15,395 bases of DNA from Prevotellaceae bacterium UBA1710 (GTDB lineage Bacteria; Bacteroidota; Bacteroidia; Bacteroidales; Bacteroidaceae), in the NCBI GenBank assembly GCA_002317355.1, contig DCJC01000008.1:1-15395 (forward strand), in the 5' to 3' direction. Each line of letters begins with the position of its first letter. The first letter of the stretch is position 1. This document shows positions 6,522-13,357 of this stretch, one piece after another. The notes under the pieces are model-generated. The model was not told the origin of the DNA and ran no database searches. It saw nothing but the letters and a program-made list of their open reading frames with translations. The translations under genes were made by a program, and so were the position numbers.

Positions 6522-7601
6522 ATGGCAAACGAAAACATTAGCGGCTTGAAGCGTGAAGACTTCATGACCACTGTCCAGGGAAAACAGACAGATCTCTATG
6601 TTCTCCGCAATGCAAGCGGCGCTGAGATCGCAGTAACTAACTTTGGTGGAGCAATTGCTGCTATCATGGTACCAGATAAGAATGGCAATATGGCTAATGT
6701 TATCCAGGGACATGACAACATCAATGATTATATCAACACAACTGAGCCTTTCCTCTCAACTCTTATCGGTCGTTTCGGCAACCGTATCAAGGAGGGTAAG
6801 TTCGTGCTCAATGGCAAGGAGTATAATGTAGCCCTCAACGATGGTCCTAACCATCTCCATGGTGGTCCTACAGGTTACCATGCTCGTGTTTGGGATGCTC
6901 TTCAGATGAATGACAGCACTCTCGTTCTCAACTATGTAAGCTCTTATGGTGAGGAAGGCTTCTCTGGTGAGGTTCACATCACTGTAGAGTACACATGGAC
7001 TGATGACAATGAGCTCATCATCGAGTATCTTGCTACAACAAACAAGAAGACTATCATCAACCTCACTCACCACGCATTCTTCTCACTCAACGGTATTGCT
7101 AAGCCAACACCTACAATTGAGGACTGGGAGCTTGAGCTTAACTCTGACTTCTATCTCCCAATCGATGCTGTCAGCATCCCAACAGGTGAGATTCTTAAGG
7201 TAGAGGGTACTCCATTCGACTTCCGCAAGCCAAAGGCTATCGGTCTTGAGATCAATGCTGACAATGAGCAGATCAAGAACGGTTCTGGTTATGACCATAA
7301 CTTCGTGCTCAACAAGAATGAGGTAGGTGAGCTTTCTTTCGCTGCTCGCGTTAAGGATCCTAACACTGGTCGTACACTTGAGTGCTACACAACAGAGCCA
7401 GGTCTCCAGGTTTACACAGCTAACTTCGCAAGTGGTAAGGAAATTCAGTTCGGTTGCACAGCTCCAAAGCGTTCTGCAATCTGTCTTGAGGCTCAGCACT
7501 TCCCAGATTCTCCAAACCGTCCTTACTTCCCTTCTGTTGTTCTCAACCCAGGTGAGCGCTACAAGCAGAAGACTATCTATAAGTTCGGTGTAGAAAAGTA
7601 A
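6522..7601 (+). CDS. galM: Aldose 1-epimerase (mutarotase)
   Basis: 359 residues; interconverts beta- and alpha-D-galactose so that galactokinase can act. Family motifs are present: NHLHGG at 110-115, NLTHHAFFSL at 180-189 with the probable catalytic acid His184 (consensus N-L-T-N-H-x-Y-F), GYDHNFVL at 256-263, TEPGLQVYTAN with the probable base Glu292, and CLEAQHFPDSPN near the end. There is no signal peptide, so it is cytoplasmic. It lies 36 bp after the porin without a clear promoter of its own, so read-through from upstream is possible. Codons are strongly biased to forms such as ATC, AAC and CTC, more than in the porin, which suggests high expression. Paired with galK 69 bp downstream. 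Confidence 0.96.
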   Translation: MANENISGLKREDFMTTVQGKQTDLYVLRNASGAEIAVTNFGGAIAAIMVPDKNGNMANVIQGHDNINDYINTTEPFLSTLIGRFGNRIKEGKFVLNGKEYNVALNDGPNHLHGGPTGYHARVWDALQMNDSTLVLNYVSSYGEEGFSGEVHITVEYTWTDDNELIIEYLATTNKKTIINLTHHAFFSLNGIAKPTPTIEDWELELNSDFYLPIDAVSIPTGEILKVEGTPFDFRKPKAIGLEINADNEQIKNGSGYDHNFVLNKNEVGELSFAARVKDPNTGRTLECYTTEPGLQVYTANFASGKEIQFGCTAPKRSAICLEAQHFPDSPNRPYFPSVVLNPGERYKQKTIYKFGVEK

Positions 7602-7609
7602 TCAATCAT

Positions 7610-7655
7610 AAGTGAAGAGTGAAGATCTTCAAGTGAAGACTCTTCACTTTTCATT
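7610..7655 (+). terminator. Hairpin terminator or attenuator between galM and galK
   Basis: aagtgaagagt (7610-7620) pairs perfectly over 11 bp with actcttcactt (7639-7649), followed by a T-rich tail interrupted by CA. The loop holds a second small palindrome, gaagatcttc (7621-7630), giving alternative folds. It ends about 15 bp before the galK ATG with no new promoter visible between them, so partial read-through would set the galM:galK ratio. Confidence 0.75.
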
Positions 7656-7670
7656 TTTTATTTATAAAAC

Positions 7671-8831
7671 ATGGATATTGAATTCGTAAGAAGTCGATTT
7701 GTAAAGCATTTTGACGGACTTACAGGTAATATTTATCACTCACCAGGACGTATCAACCTCATTGGTGAGCATACTGACTATAATGGTGGTTTCGTGTTCC
7801 CTGGTGCTGTTGCTCAGGGTGTGATGGCTGAGATTCGTCCTAATGGCACAGATACCATCATTGCCTATTCCATTGACCTTAAGGATAGGGTAGAGTTCAA
7901 GGTGAATGATCCTAAGGGACCATCAGCACAGTGGGCTCGTTTCCTCTATGGCATGGTGCAGGAGTTCCTTCTTCTCGGAGTAGATGTGAAGGGCTTCAAC
8001 ATTGCCTTTGCCGGTGATGTGCCTCTTGGTGCAGGCATGAGTTCTTCTGCTGCCCTTGAGAGCTGCTTCGGCTGTGCCCTCAATGATCTCTTTGCTGACA
8101 ATAAGATAAGCAAGTGGGACATCGTTCTTGCTGGTCAGGCTACAGAGCATAAATACATTGGCTGTAACTGTGGCATCATGGATCAGTTTGCAAGTGTCTT
8201 CGGACAGGCAGGTAAGCTAATGCGTCTTGACTGCAACACCCGTGAGTTTGAGTACTTCCCATTCAATCCTAAGGGATATAAGCTTGTGTTGCTCAACTCT
8301 TGTGTGAAGCATGAACTTGCGGGATCTCCTTACAATGACCGTCGTAACTCTTGTGAGAACGTGGCTAAGGCTGTTCAGAAAAAGCATCCGGAACGTTTCA
8401 TAGAGACTCTCCGTGACTGCTCTTGGGAGGATCTTGAAGAGGTTAGGTCAGATGTAAGTGCAGAGGACATCCAGCGTGCTACCTTCGTTCTTGGTGAGAA
8501 AGACCGTGTACTTGCTGTATGTGATGCCCTTGTCAAGGGTGACTATGAGGAAGTGGGCAAGCAGATGTACCTCACTCATCAGGGTCTGTCAAAGGACTAT
8601 GAGGTAAGCTGCGAGGAACTTGATTTCCTTAATGATATAGCTAAGGCAAATGGTGTTACTGGCTCTCGTATCATGGGTGGTGGCTTCGGTGGTTGCACTA
8701 TCAACCTCGTGAAGGATGAGCTATATGACTCTTTCATTGCAGATGCAAAAAAGAAATTCTCTGAGAAATTCGGGCATGAACCAAAGGCTATTGATGTAGT
8801 CATAGGTGATGGCTCAAGAAAAATTTGCTAA
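7671..8831 (+). CDS. galK: Galactokinase
   Basis: 386 residues; phosphorylates alpha-D-galactose with ATP to galactose-1-phosphate, the entry step of the Leloir pathway. All three GHMP-kinase signatures are intact: GRINLIGEHTDYNGGFVFP at 26-44 (galactokinase signature, catalytic Arg27), GDVPLGAGMSSSAALE at 115-130 (ATP-binding loop) and GSRIMGGGFGGC at 331-342. The catalytic base Asp171 sits in CGIMDQFA. The length is normal for the family and the protein is cytoplasmic. It follows galM in the same direction, separated by a hairpin; galT and galE are not in the window. A hairpin terminator follows at 8860-8891. Confidence 0.97.
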   Translation: MDIEFVRSRFVKHFDGLTGNIYHSPGRINLIGEHTDYNGGFVFPGAVAQGVMAEIRPNGTDTIIAYSIDLKDRVEFKVNDPKGPSAQWARFLYGMVQEFLLLGVDVKGFNIAFAGDVPLGAGMSSSAALESCFGCALNDLFADNKISKWDIVLAGQATEHKYIGCNCGIMDQFASVFGQAGKLMRLDCNTREFEYFPFNPKGYKLVLLNSCVKHELAGSPYNDRRNSCENVAKAVQKKHPERFIETLRDCSWEDLEEVRSDVSAEDIQRATFVLGEKDRVLAVCDALVKGDYEEVGKQMYLTHQGLSKDYEVSCEELDFLNDIAKANGVTGSRIMGGGFGGCTINLVKDELYDSFIADAKKKFSEKFGHEPKAIDVVIGDGSRKIC

Positions 8832-8859
8832 TCATAAAACATCAGCTCTAAATCAAACT

Positions 8860-8891
8860 CAAAGGCGCAAGGAGAAATCCCTGCGCCTTTG
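8860..8891 (+). terminator. galK hairpin terminator
   Basis: caaaggcgca (8860-8869) pairs with tgcgcctttg (8882-8891), a GC-rich 10-bp stem that can gain inner pairs. The following plus-strand sequence is only moderately T-rich (ttcgtcttct). A strong hairpin directly after galK; a bidirectional role is possible. Confidence 0.7.
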
Positions 8892-8899
8892 TTCGTCTT

Positions 8900-8980
8900 C
8901 TAGAGATTCTAGATTTACTAGAGATTCTAGATTTACTAGGTTTTCTGGATTTTCTAGAAATTCTAGCCTTTCTAGAAGAA
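8900..8980. repeat. 9-bp tandem array, nine units (CTAG core)
   Basis: Nine contiguous 9-bp units, each starting CTAG except one CTGG: ctagagatt, ctagattta, ctagagatt, ctagattta, ctaggtttt, ctggatttt, ctagaaatt, ctagccttt, ctagaagaa. The first four form a perfect 18-bp duplication. CTAG is normally a rare tetramer in many bacterial genomes, so eight copies in 81 bp is striking. Lies between two terminators. Confidence 0.88.
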
Positions 8981-8981
8981 A

Positions 8982-9021
8982 TAAAAAAAGGCTAACAGTG
9001 ACTCGCGTCTCGATTAGCCTT
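8982..9021 (-). terminator. Minus-strand intrinsic terminator
   Basis: Stem aaggctaa / ttagcctt with an 18-nt loop that contains a small GAC..GTC helix. On the minus strand the stem is followed by TTTTTTTAT. It would end the candidate sRNA and any read-through from the pectinesterase gene, whose stop is ~190 bp upstream. Confidence 0.75.
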
Positions 9022-9067
9022 ATAAATTATTTGATTATGAAAGGGGGAAACTTTTATTACTAAATCC
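8982..9067 (-). ncRNA. Candidate small RNA gene (~85 nt)
   Basis: A complete minus-strand transcription unit can be read: a promoter with TTTG (9099-9102), a 19-nt spacer and TAccTTTG (9072-9079), a predicted start near 9065-9068, and a terminator made of aaggctaa / ttagcctt (8988-8995, 9014-9021) followed by a run of seven T on the minus strand. The RNA has an unpaired-looking pyrimidine run GUUUCCCCCUUU near its middle, a plausible pairing seed. It does not match an RNA family I recognise. A 25-codon frame (ATG at 9069, stop TAG at 8992) spans it, but its ATG falls at or before the predicted start, so I favour RNA; a leaderless small protein is the alternative. It could also simply be the pectinesterase terminator with a fortuitous promoter. 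Confidence 0.45.
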
Positions 9068-9071
9068 ATTG

Positions 9072-9102
9072 CAAAGGTAATAAATAATAATGAATATGCA
9101 AA
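9072..9102 (-). promoter_or_regulatory. Promoter of the candidate small RNA
   Basis: TTTG (9099-9102), 19-nt spacer, TAccTTTG (9072-9079) on the minus strand: a full match to the Bacteroidota consensus in a place with no annotated gene directly downstream. Confidence 0.6.
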
Positions 9103-9208
9103 TGATTTGTGTCAATATTATTTGTATATAAACAACCTTTAACAATAGAAATATGCGATTAACATAAATTTCGATTGTATAGAATACAATCATTTATATG
9201 CTGTTTTT

Positions 9209-10519
9209 TTATTCCCATTTAGCTTCTACATGCTTGCCAAGACCACCCATCTGGTTGGCTGCACGTACAGACCATTTCTCACCAGGCTTACCTGTGATTT
9301 TGTAAGAAGTCTCAGTAGTAAAGAACCACACTTTTCCATCCTTACAAACCACGTAGAGTAGGGCGTCATCACTACCGGTCCATGAAATCTTTGTTGAAGA
9401 ATACACAACGTTTGTTGGTTCTGTAGCTTCCTTGGTAAAGCTTTGAGCTTCCCATGCCTCAAAGATCTTTGGAATGGTATAGAATTTTGCATCTATATCA
9501 GAAAGGTAAGGAGCATTACTGCGCTGGTTACCGTTGTTGTCCAAGTAGATAGAACGTCTTCCATACAGATCAAGCTTCTTGCCTGTACTCTTTTCTGTAG
9601 TGTTGTTCTCGGTGAGTAGGGCTGGCCAGTTAGCTCCTGACATGTCTGCCCAACCATTATTACCATCCTTGTCTCTTGTTATCGGACCACTATCCACGGT
9701 TGTGTTGAGCCATACAGCACGTGATGTTCCCTTGCCCCAAGGACGACCAAGATAATATGTAACCTCAGGAGTCTCGTTTGTAATATAGCAGTCAAACATT
9801 ACAAAACCATACTTTCTTGGCACAGAAGGAGCTACAATATAGCCATCACGACCACACTGCTGGAATGTCACACCATTAAATACAACGTCTCCCTGTCCAC
9901 AGATATAGTCAGTACGGCCACGGATAACACCACCTTCAAAGTAATAACGACCTATAGGTGTATCACTCACATAGGTGTCCTGATAACCCCACAGACAAAC
10001 ATTCTTTGCTATGGTCTTGTCACCCTTGTCATGCAGTACTATATTTCGCCCTGTATGGTCACCCATTTCATTCCTCATGGTTACATCCTGAAGATAAGTG
10101 TTATTACATTTCTTCTCGATGATCAGAACATCACCATTACCAATACCCTCAAGAGGATTAGCCTTACCAAAACCATTGTTCCATACAGGAGGAGGGACAG
10201 TATTCATGATTATGGTTTTCTCCCTGTCTTCACCTATTATAGATGTGTTTGAAGCCTTGAGAAACATACGAGGGTCATCATACTGGTTTCCGTCACCACC
10301 AATGGTCTTTCCTTCTGTTGGAATTGTATATTCACCTTGCAGAATGAAGATGCGGAAACGGGTGTCCTTGTCCTTACGCTCATTTGCTGCTGCAAGAGCC
10401 TGGCGGAGAGTTCCATCCTTAGGTACTACAAAGTCATACAATGCCTTGGTCTGCGCCATGGCAGACATACTAAAAATAAGAGAAATAAATAGAGAATTTG
10501 TTATCCTTTTCATATTCAT
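9209..10519 (-). CDS. Secreted pectinesterase (carbohydrate esterase family 8 type)
   Basis: 436 residues with a signal peptide (1-22, MSAMA|Q). It should hydrolyse methyl esters of homogalacturonan in the periplasm or at the cell surface, preparing pectin for lyases or hydrolases. The beta-helix motifs are clear: GYQDTYVSDT with Gln180 and Asp181 (acid/base), GRTDYICGQGDVVF with nucleophile Asp204, and YYLGRPWG with Arg259. The segment matching the first oxyanion-hole Gln of plant enzymes (QAVAL) reads R-N-I-V-L (158-162), so that residue looks changed. The C-terminal ~70 residues (~368-436) resemble a small beta-sandwich (fibronectin III-like) extension. Starts at 10519 or 10513 are equally possible. 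Divergent from the BspA-like gene; no SusCD or other pectinase next to it. Confidence 0.92.
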   Translation of the reverse strand: MNMKRITNSLFISLIFSMSAMAQTKALYDFVVPKDGTLRQALAAANERKDKDTRFRIFILQGEYTIPTEGKTIGGDGNQYDDPRMFLKASNTSIIGEDREKTIIMNTVPPPVWNNGFGKANPLEGIGNGDVLIIEKKCNNTYLQDVTMRNEMGDHTGRNIVLHDKGDKTIAKNVCLWGYQDTYVSDTPIGRYYFEGGVIRGRTDYICGQGDVVFNGVTFQQCGRDGYIVAPSVPRKYGFVMFDCYITNETPEVTYYLGRPWGKGTSRAVWLNTTVDSGPITRDKDGNNGWADMSGANWPALLTENNTTEKSTGKKLDLYGRRSIYLDNNGNQRSNAPYLSDIDAKFYTIPKIFEAWEAQSFTKEATEPTNVVYSSTKISWTGSDDALLYVVCKDGKVWFFTTETSYKITGKPGEKWSVRAANQMGGLGKHVEAKWE

Positions 10520-10537
10520 AATTAAAAGTTATCTATG

Positions 10538-10545
10538 CAAAGTTA
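10538..10545 (-). promoter_or_regulatory. -7 promoter element of the pectinesterase gene
   Basis: TAacTTTG on the minus strand matches the consensus; a good TTTG at -33 is lacking (the nearest is TTTAGG). The leader would be only about 15-20 nt. Confidence 0.55.
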
Positions 10546-10804
10546 CAAAAAATAATCCACTTCTATCCTAAAATCATATTATTTAACATACATATTGTGC
10601 TTTTAATCGAATATAAGTGCATTCTCTGGATATTCATCAATTATTCTGTTAATATGTACATTTTTTAGATGATGATTAGAGAATTACTGTTCCTTGTCAA
10701 AAGAAAAATTCTACAATATTTCCACACGAAATTTTTCCATATTTCCGATTCTACGAAAAGATGTGTGAAATTTACACTCAAGACTTGATTTTTTTGTGTT
10801 TTTA

Positions 10805-10836
10805 TTTGGTAGAATCAACAAAAATGTGTATCTTTG
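10805..10836 (+). promoter_or_regulatory. Promoter of the BspA-like gene
   Basis: TTTG (10805-10808), 20-nt spacer, TAtcTTTG (10829-10836): a full match to the Bacteroidota promoter consensus. Predicted start near 10840. Confidence 0.75.
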
Positions 10837-10839
10837 CAC

Positions 10840-10964
10840 CGTAAAAGTAAAACTGTTAATGCCGAGAAAAACTCATTGTATTGGGATTATTAAATCCACT
10901 ATATGAGGAAAGGGAAAAATCGGCTGACGATAACTGTTAAGTTGGAAATAAAGACAAAATCATA
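10840..10964 (+). promoter_or_regulatory. Long structured 5' leader of the BspA-like gene
   Basis: About 125 nt separate the predicted start from the ATG. A local hairpin ggatt / aatcc (10884-10888, 10893-10897) lies inside a possible long-range helix gccga / tcggc (10861-10865, 10920-10924), and aactgttaa occurs twice (10851-10859, 10932-10940), flanking that helix. No known riboswitch is recognised. The symmetry suggests a regulatory leader, but the helices are short. Confidence 0.35.
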
Positions 10965-11927
10965 ATGAAGCGAATTGTTTCTTCTATTTTTGTAGGCTTG
11001 TGTCTGCTCGCATCTATGCCAGCTTTTGCTAATATTGCAGAAGGCGTTTCTGGTTCATGCAAATGGGTTATTGACAATGATGGTAACCTTGACATCTCTT
11101 CTGAGGATGAATATGAAGAGGGTGTGCTTGGTTCATGGGAAGGTGATTCTGCCCCATGGAGTGCTTATCGTGAATCAATCACAACTGTAGCTTTCTCATC
11201 TTCTGTACAGGCTGTTACATGTACAAACATGTTCAATGGTTGCACAAATCTCAACTCTATATATTTTGATAACTTCTACACAGACAATGTGACTGACATG
11301 AGCAATATGTTTGCTAACTGCACATCACTTGTTAATATAGAGTTTGAAATGACATCTGATGGTGGAAGCCGCACTTGTTATTCTAAGGGACTCTTCTTCC
11401 AGGGTGGTTGTTTCACAACATCAAATGTTACTGATATGTCAGGTATGTTCGCTGGTTGCAAGTCACTTCAGTCATTCTCATTGCTCTGCCTTGATATGCA
11501 CAGCGTTACTAATTTCAGCCGTATGTTTGCTGATTGCTTGTCACTTGAGTCAATGGATCTCACAACTCTCAGAATTCAGAAGGATGCAAAGGTTGATGAC
11601 ATGTTCGTGAACTGCAACAATCTTATGAACATTGTTAATCAGAATACTTTACCAGCATCTATTGAGGATGAGACATTCCTTTCTCTTCCAACAAGAGGCC
11701 TTTGTACTGTTGAGGTTCCATTCGATTGTCTTGAAGACTATGAGGCTGCTAATGGTTGGAGACATCTCTTCTCTAATGGCAATAGTGCTGCATTCCAATC
11801 TACAGCAATCAGCAGCATCTCATCTGAGGACAAATCAACAGTTGTATATGCTATCAGTGGCAGTCAGCTCCCAAGCCCATCAAAGGGTATCAGCATCGTT
11901 GCTGGCAAGAAGGTCGTTATGAAGTAA
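10965..11927 (+). CDS. Secreted BspA-like DUF285 repeat protein
   Basis: 320 residues with a signal peptide (1-22, PAFA|N). An N-terminal cap (G-S-C-K-W-V-I-D-N-D-G-N-L ... APW..YRESITTV) is followed by about five DUF285-type leucine-rich units (near 86, 108, 154, 181 and 210), of the pattern N-V-T-D-M-S-x-M-F-x-x-C-x-S-L, then a closing unit (VPFDCLEDYEAANGW). The last ~28 residues (V-V-Y-A-I-S-G-S-Q ... KGISIVAGKKVVMK) match the tail often seen on Prevotella exported proteins and resemble a type IX sorting domain, so surface or extracellular location is inferred. Such proteins mediate adhesion or matrix binding in some species; no partner is evident here. It has its own promoter, a long leader and a strong terminator, hence monocistronic. 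Confidence 0.88.
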   Translation: MKRIVSSIFVGLCLLASMPAFANIAEGVSGSCKWVIDNDGNLDISSEDEYEEGVLGSWEGDSAPWSAYRESITTVAFSSSVQAVTCTNMFNGCTNLNSIYFDNFYTDNVTDMSNMFANCTSLVNIEFEMTSDGGSRTCYSKGLFFQGGCFTTSNVTDMSGMFAGCKSLQSFSLLCLDMHSVTNFSRMFADCLSLESMDLTTLRIQKDAKVDDMFVNCNNLMNIVNQNTLPASIEDETFLSLPTRGLCTVEVPFDCLEDYEAANGWRHLFSNGNSAAFQSTAISSISSEDKSTVVYAISGSQLPSPSKGISIVAGKKVVMK

Positions 11928-11962
11928 TCTTTGATAAAGTAAATCTAAAATTTATAAGTTTC

Positions 11963-11998
11963 TGCCCTCAGGGAATCTCCTTGAGGGCATTTTTTTTT
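11963..11998 (+). terminator. Intrinsic terminator of the BspA-like gene
   Basis: tgccctca (11963-11970) pairs with tgagggca (11982-11989), extended by inner G-C pairs, and is followed by nine T. A textbook rho-independent terminator 35 bp after the stop codon. Confidence 0.93.
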
Positions 11999-12110
11999 GT
12001 GTGTGTTTAGATAATATAGAGGATAAAAGCTCTTGTTTATGCTTTAGCTCACGCTTATATTGATTGAGGCATGGTTAATGACATTAATAGCCTTGTAGTA
12101 AAGGAAGATT

Positions 12111-12206
12111 ATTAACGTCCCAATTGTCGTTCCAGTTAACGTTCAAATTAACGTTCCAATTAACGTTCCAATTAATGTCCTAATTAATGTCCTAATTAAT
12201 GTTAGT
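12111..12206. repeat. 12-bp tandem array, eight units
   Basis: Eight contiguous 12-bp units without a gap: attaacgtccca, attgtcgttcca, gttaacgttcaa, attaacgttcca (twice), attaatgtccta (twice), then attaatgttagt. Identical units are adjacent and the consensus changes from AACGTT to AATGTC along the array, as expected from local unit duplication. Several units contain the self-complementary AACGTT. Unrelated in sequence to the other arrays in the window. Confidence 0.92.
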
Positions 12207-12250
12207 CAAAGGCAAATCTATACAGTCTGGCTGAATGAGTCTTTACGTCT

Positions 12251-12355
12251 TTAATTCAAGGGTGTTGCCCTGTTTTTCAAGCTACAGTCTCTTTCTGCCT
12301 GGAACCCATATGGAGAGGGTAGAGGATTTAACTTGTCGAGGAACACCTCTTCATG
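12251..12355 (-). pseudogene. Possible protein remnant without a start codon
   Basis: A 34-codon minus-strand frame between an upstream TAG and a TAA at 12251 has unusually protein-like composition, including NPLPSPYGFQAERDC and an ending KNRATPLN. There is no in-frame start codon. I do not recognise it; it may be the tail of a decayed gene or part of a dispersed repeat, or simply chance. Confidence 0.2.
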
Positions 12356-12394
12356 CTATCCAGCACTAAAAGTTATTGATGAGCCAAAATGTCA

Positions 12395-12425
12395 AGCCCC
12401 CAGAGAATCCGCTTCTCTGAGGGCT
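12395..12425. terminator. Hairpin downstream of the lipocalin-like gene
   Basis: agccc plus cagagaa (12395-12407) pairs with ttctctg plus gggct (12413-12425) with a bulge, a strong GC-containing stem about 160 bp beyond the minus-strand stop. On neither strand is it followed by a long T-run (minus strand: TTGACATTTTGG), so termination is uncertain. Confidence 0.4.
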
Positions 12426-12583
12426 GAATTATGTTTCCCGTCTTCACAATGTTTACTGCTATGATTTGCAGTTTAACCTTTTATTCTATACTCTATGTCT
12501 TTGTAATGTCTCAAAACAACAAATTAACCAAATTCCACTATTAAAGTCACTCTCCACACTATCCCTGCCATTTTGAAGATGGC

Positions 12584-13357
12584 TTACTTTATTCTTCTCA
12601 TTACCATTGTGGTGTTGAAGTAAGTGCCATTAGCCTTCTTTCTGAGAGCTGTCCAAACCATCTCATTGCTGTCGCACTTCTCCATGTCCCACCATTCACG
12701 GTATTCCTTGCCATTCTTGATCCAACGAGAACCGAAGAAATCACCATCAACATAGTATTCGTTCTCTGTGTTTGACGCATCAGCAACCCAGTTGCCGTTG
12801 GCATCCTTTGAATAGTAGATATATGAACCATCTTCCTTGTACTCCCAACGGTGGTCTGCTGTACCGTGAGTTTCCTCGCCAGTCATCATAACGCCTTCCC
12901 ATACACCAACGATAGCCTTGGAGAAGTCCTTGCTGATCTTGTGGGAAACCATGCTCTGGCACTTGAAACCCTCATTGTTGCTGAAATCTGAATAAACGAT
13001 CTCCTCATTGCTGATGGTGTTGATGACAGCCTGTACATAGTAAGAGTTGTTTATCTCAATATATGAAGAACCATTAAGATAATAGCTTGAGTTTGTGGCA
13101 TACTGAGCTTTCTTGTTTCTGAATGTTGTAGAAGTCATTGTGCCATTAGGGTTATATGTAATAACACCTTTCTTATCAGTAACGCTTGGCTGACCGTCTA
13201 CAGAGTAAGTTTTCCACTTACCTACAATGTTCTGCTTCAGCGCAATGTCATTGGCTGTAAGCTCTTCATCAGCCTCGCTGCAAGATGAAAGGCTGACTAC
13301 TGATGCAACCATTGTGATTGCTGCCAGTGCGGATTTGATAATTACTCCTCGTTTCAT
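12584..13357 (-). CDS. Lipoprotein with two lipocalin-like modules
   Basis: 257 residues. A type II signal peptide ends in LSSC with the lipidated Cys26, followed by S-E-A-D-E-E, an acidic stretch of the kind linked to surface export of Bacteroidota lipoproteins. Two modules share the opening I-V-G-x-W: IVGKWKTYSVDG at 44-55 and IVGVWEGVMMTG at 149-160, each followed by antiparallel-strand-like sequence (e.g. GVITYNPNGTMTSTTF and WEYKEDGSYIYYSKD), the pattern of Bacteroidales lipocalin-like domains; a tandem duplication is likely. Ligand and function are unknown. It has its own promoter with a ~130-nt leader and appears monocistronic. Confidence 0.8.
   Translation of the reverse strand: MKRGVIIKSALAAITMVASVVSLSSCSEADEELTANDIALKQNIVGKWKTYSVDGQPSVTDKKGVITYNPNGTMTSTTFRNKKAQYATNSSYYLNGSSYIEINNSYYVQAVINTISNEEIVYSDFSNNEGFKCQSMVSHKISKDFSKAIVGVWEGVMMTGEETHGTADHRWEYKEDGSYIYYSKDANGNWVADASNTENEYYVDGDFFGSRWIKNGKEYREWWDMEKCDSNEMVWTALRKKANGTYFNTTMVMRRIK

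Larger units (their letters stand above)
8832..9208. other. Convergent intergenic region between galK and pectinesterase
   Basis: Holds, in order, the galK terminator (8860-8891), a 9-bp tandem array (8900-8980), a minus-strand terminator hairpin (8982-9021) and a minus-strand promoter (9072-9102) that together may define a small RNA gene. Between 9103 and 9208 I see only AT-rich sequence. A plus-strand open frame spanning the array (8806-9063) is low-complexity and overlaps galK out of frame; I do not call it. Confidence 0.65.
10520..10964. other. Divergent intergenic region with promoters and a long leader
   Basis: 445 bp between the pectinesterase and the BspA-like gene. It holds the pectinesterase -7 element (10538-10545), AT-rich sequence without clear structure (10550-10800), the BspA-like promoter (10805-10836) and a leader of about 125 nt with paired and repeated elements. 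No gene is visible. Confidence 0.65.
11928..12583. other. Intergenic region, 656 bp, terminator, 12-bp array and possible remnant
   Basis: The gap between the convergent BspA-like and lipocalin-like genes holds a strong terminator (11963-11998), an eight-unit 12-bp array (12111-12206), a possible protein remnant on the minus strand (12251-12355) and a second hairpin (12395-12425). The remainder (12430-12583) shows nothing I can name. Confidence 0.65.

Noticed and set aside
8806..9063. An 85-codon plus-strand frame with SRD/SRF/TRF repeats
   Set aside because: It overlaps galK out of frame, its repeats are simply the 9-bp DNA array read in codons, and it runs through two terminators.
10098..10571. 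A 157-codon frame antisense to the pectinesterase
   Set aside because: It is a shadow of a strongly supported enzyme gene with intact catalytic motifs on the other strand.
12111..12206. Possible CRISPR array
   Set aside because: Units are contiguous with no spacers and only 12 bp long; no cas genes are in the window. The same holds for the other arrays.
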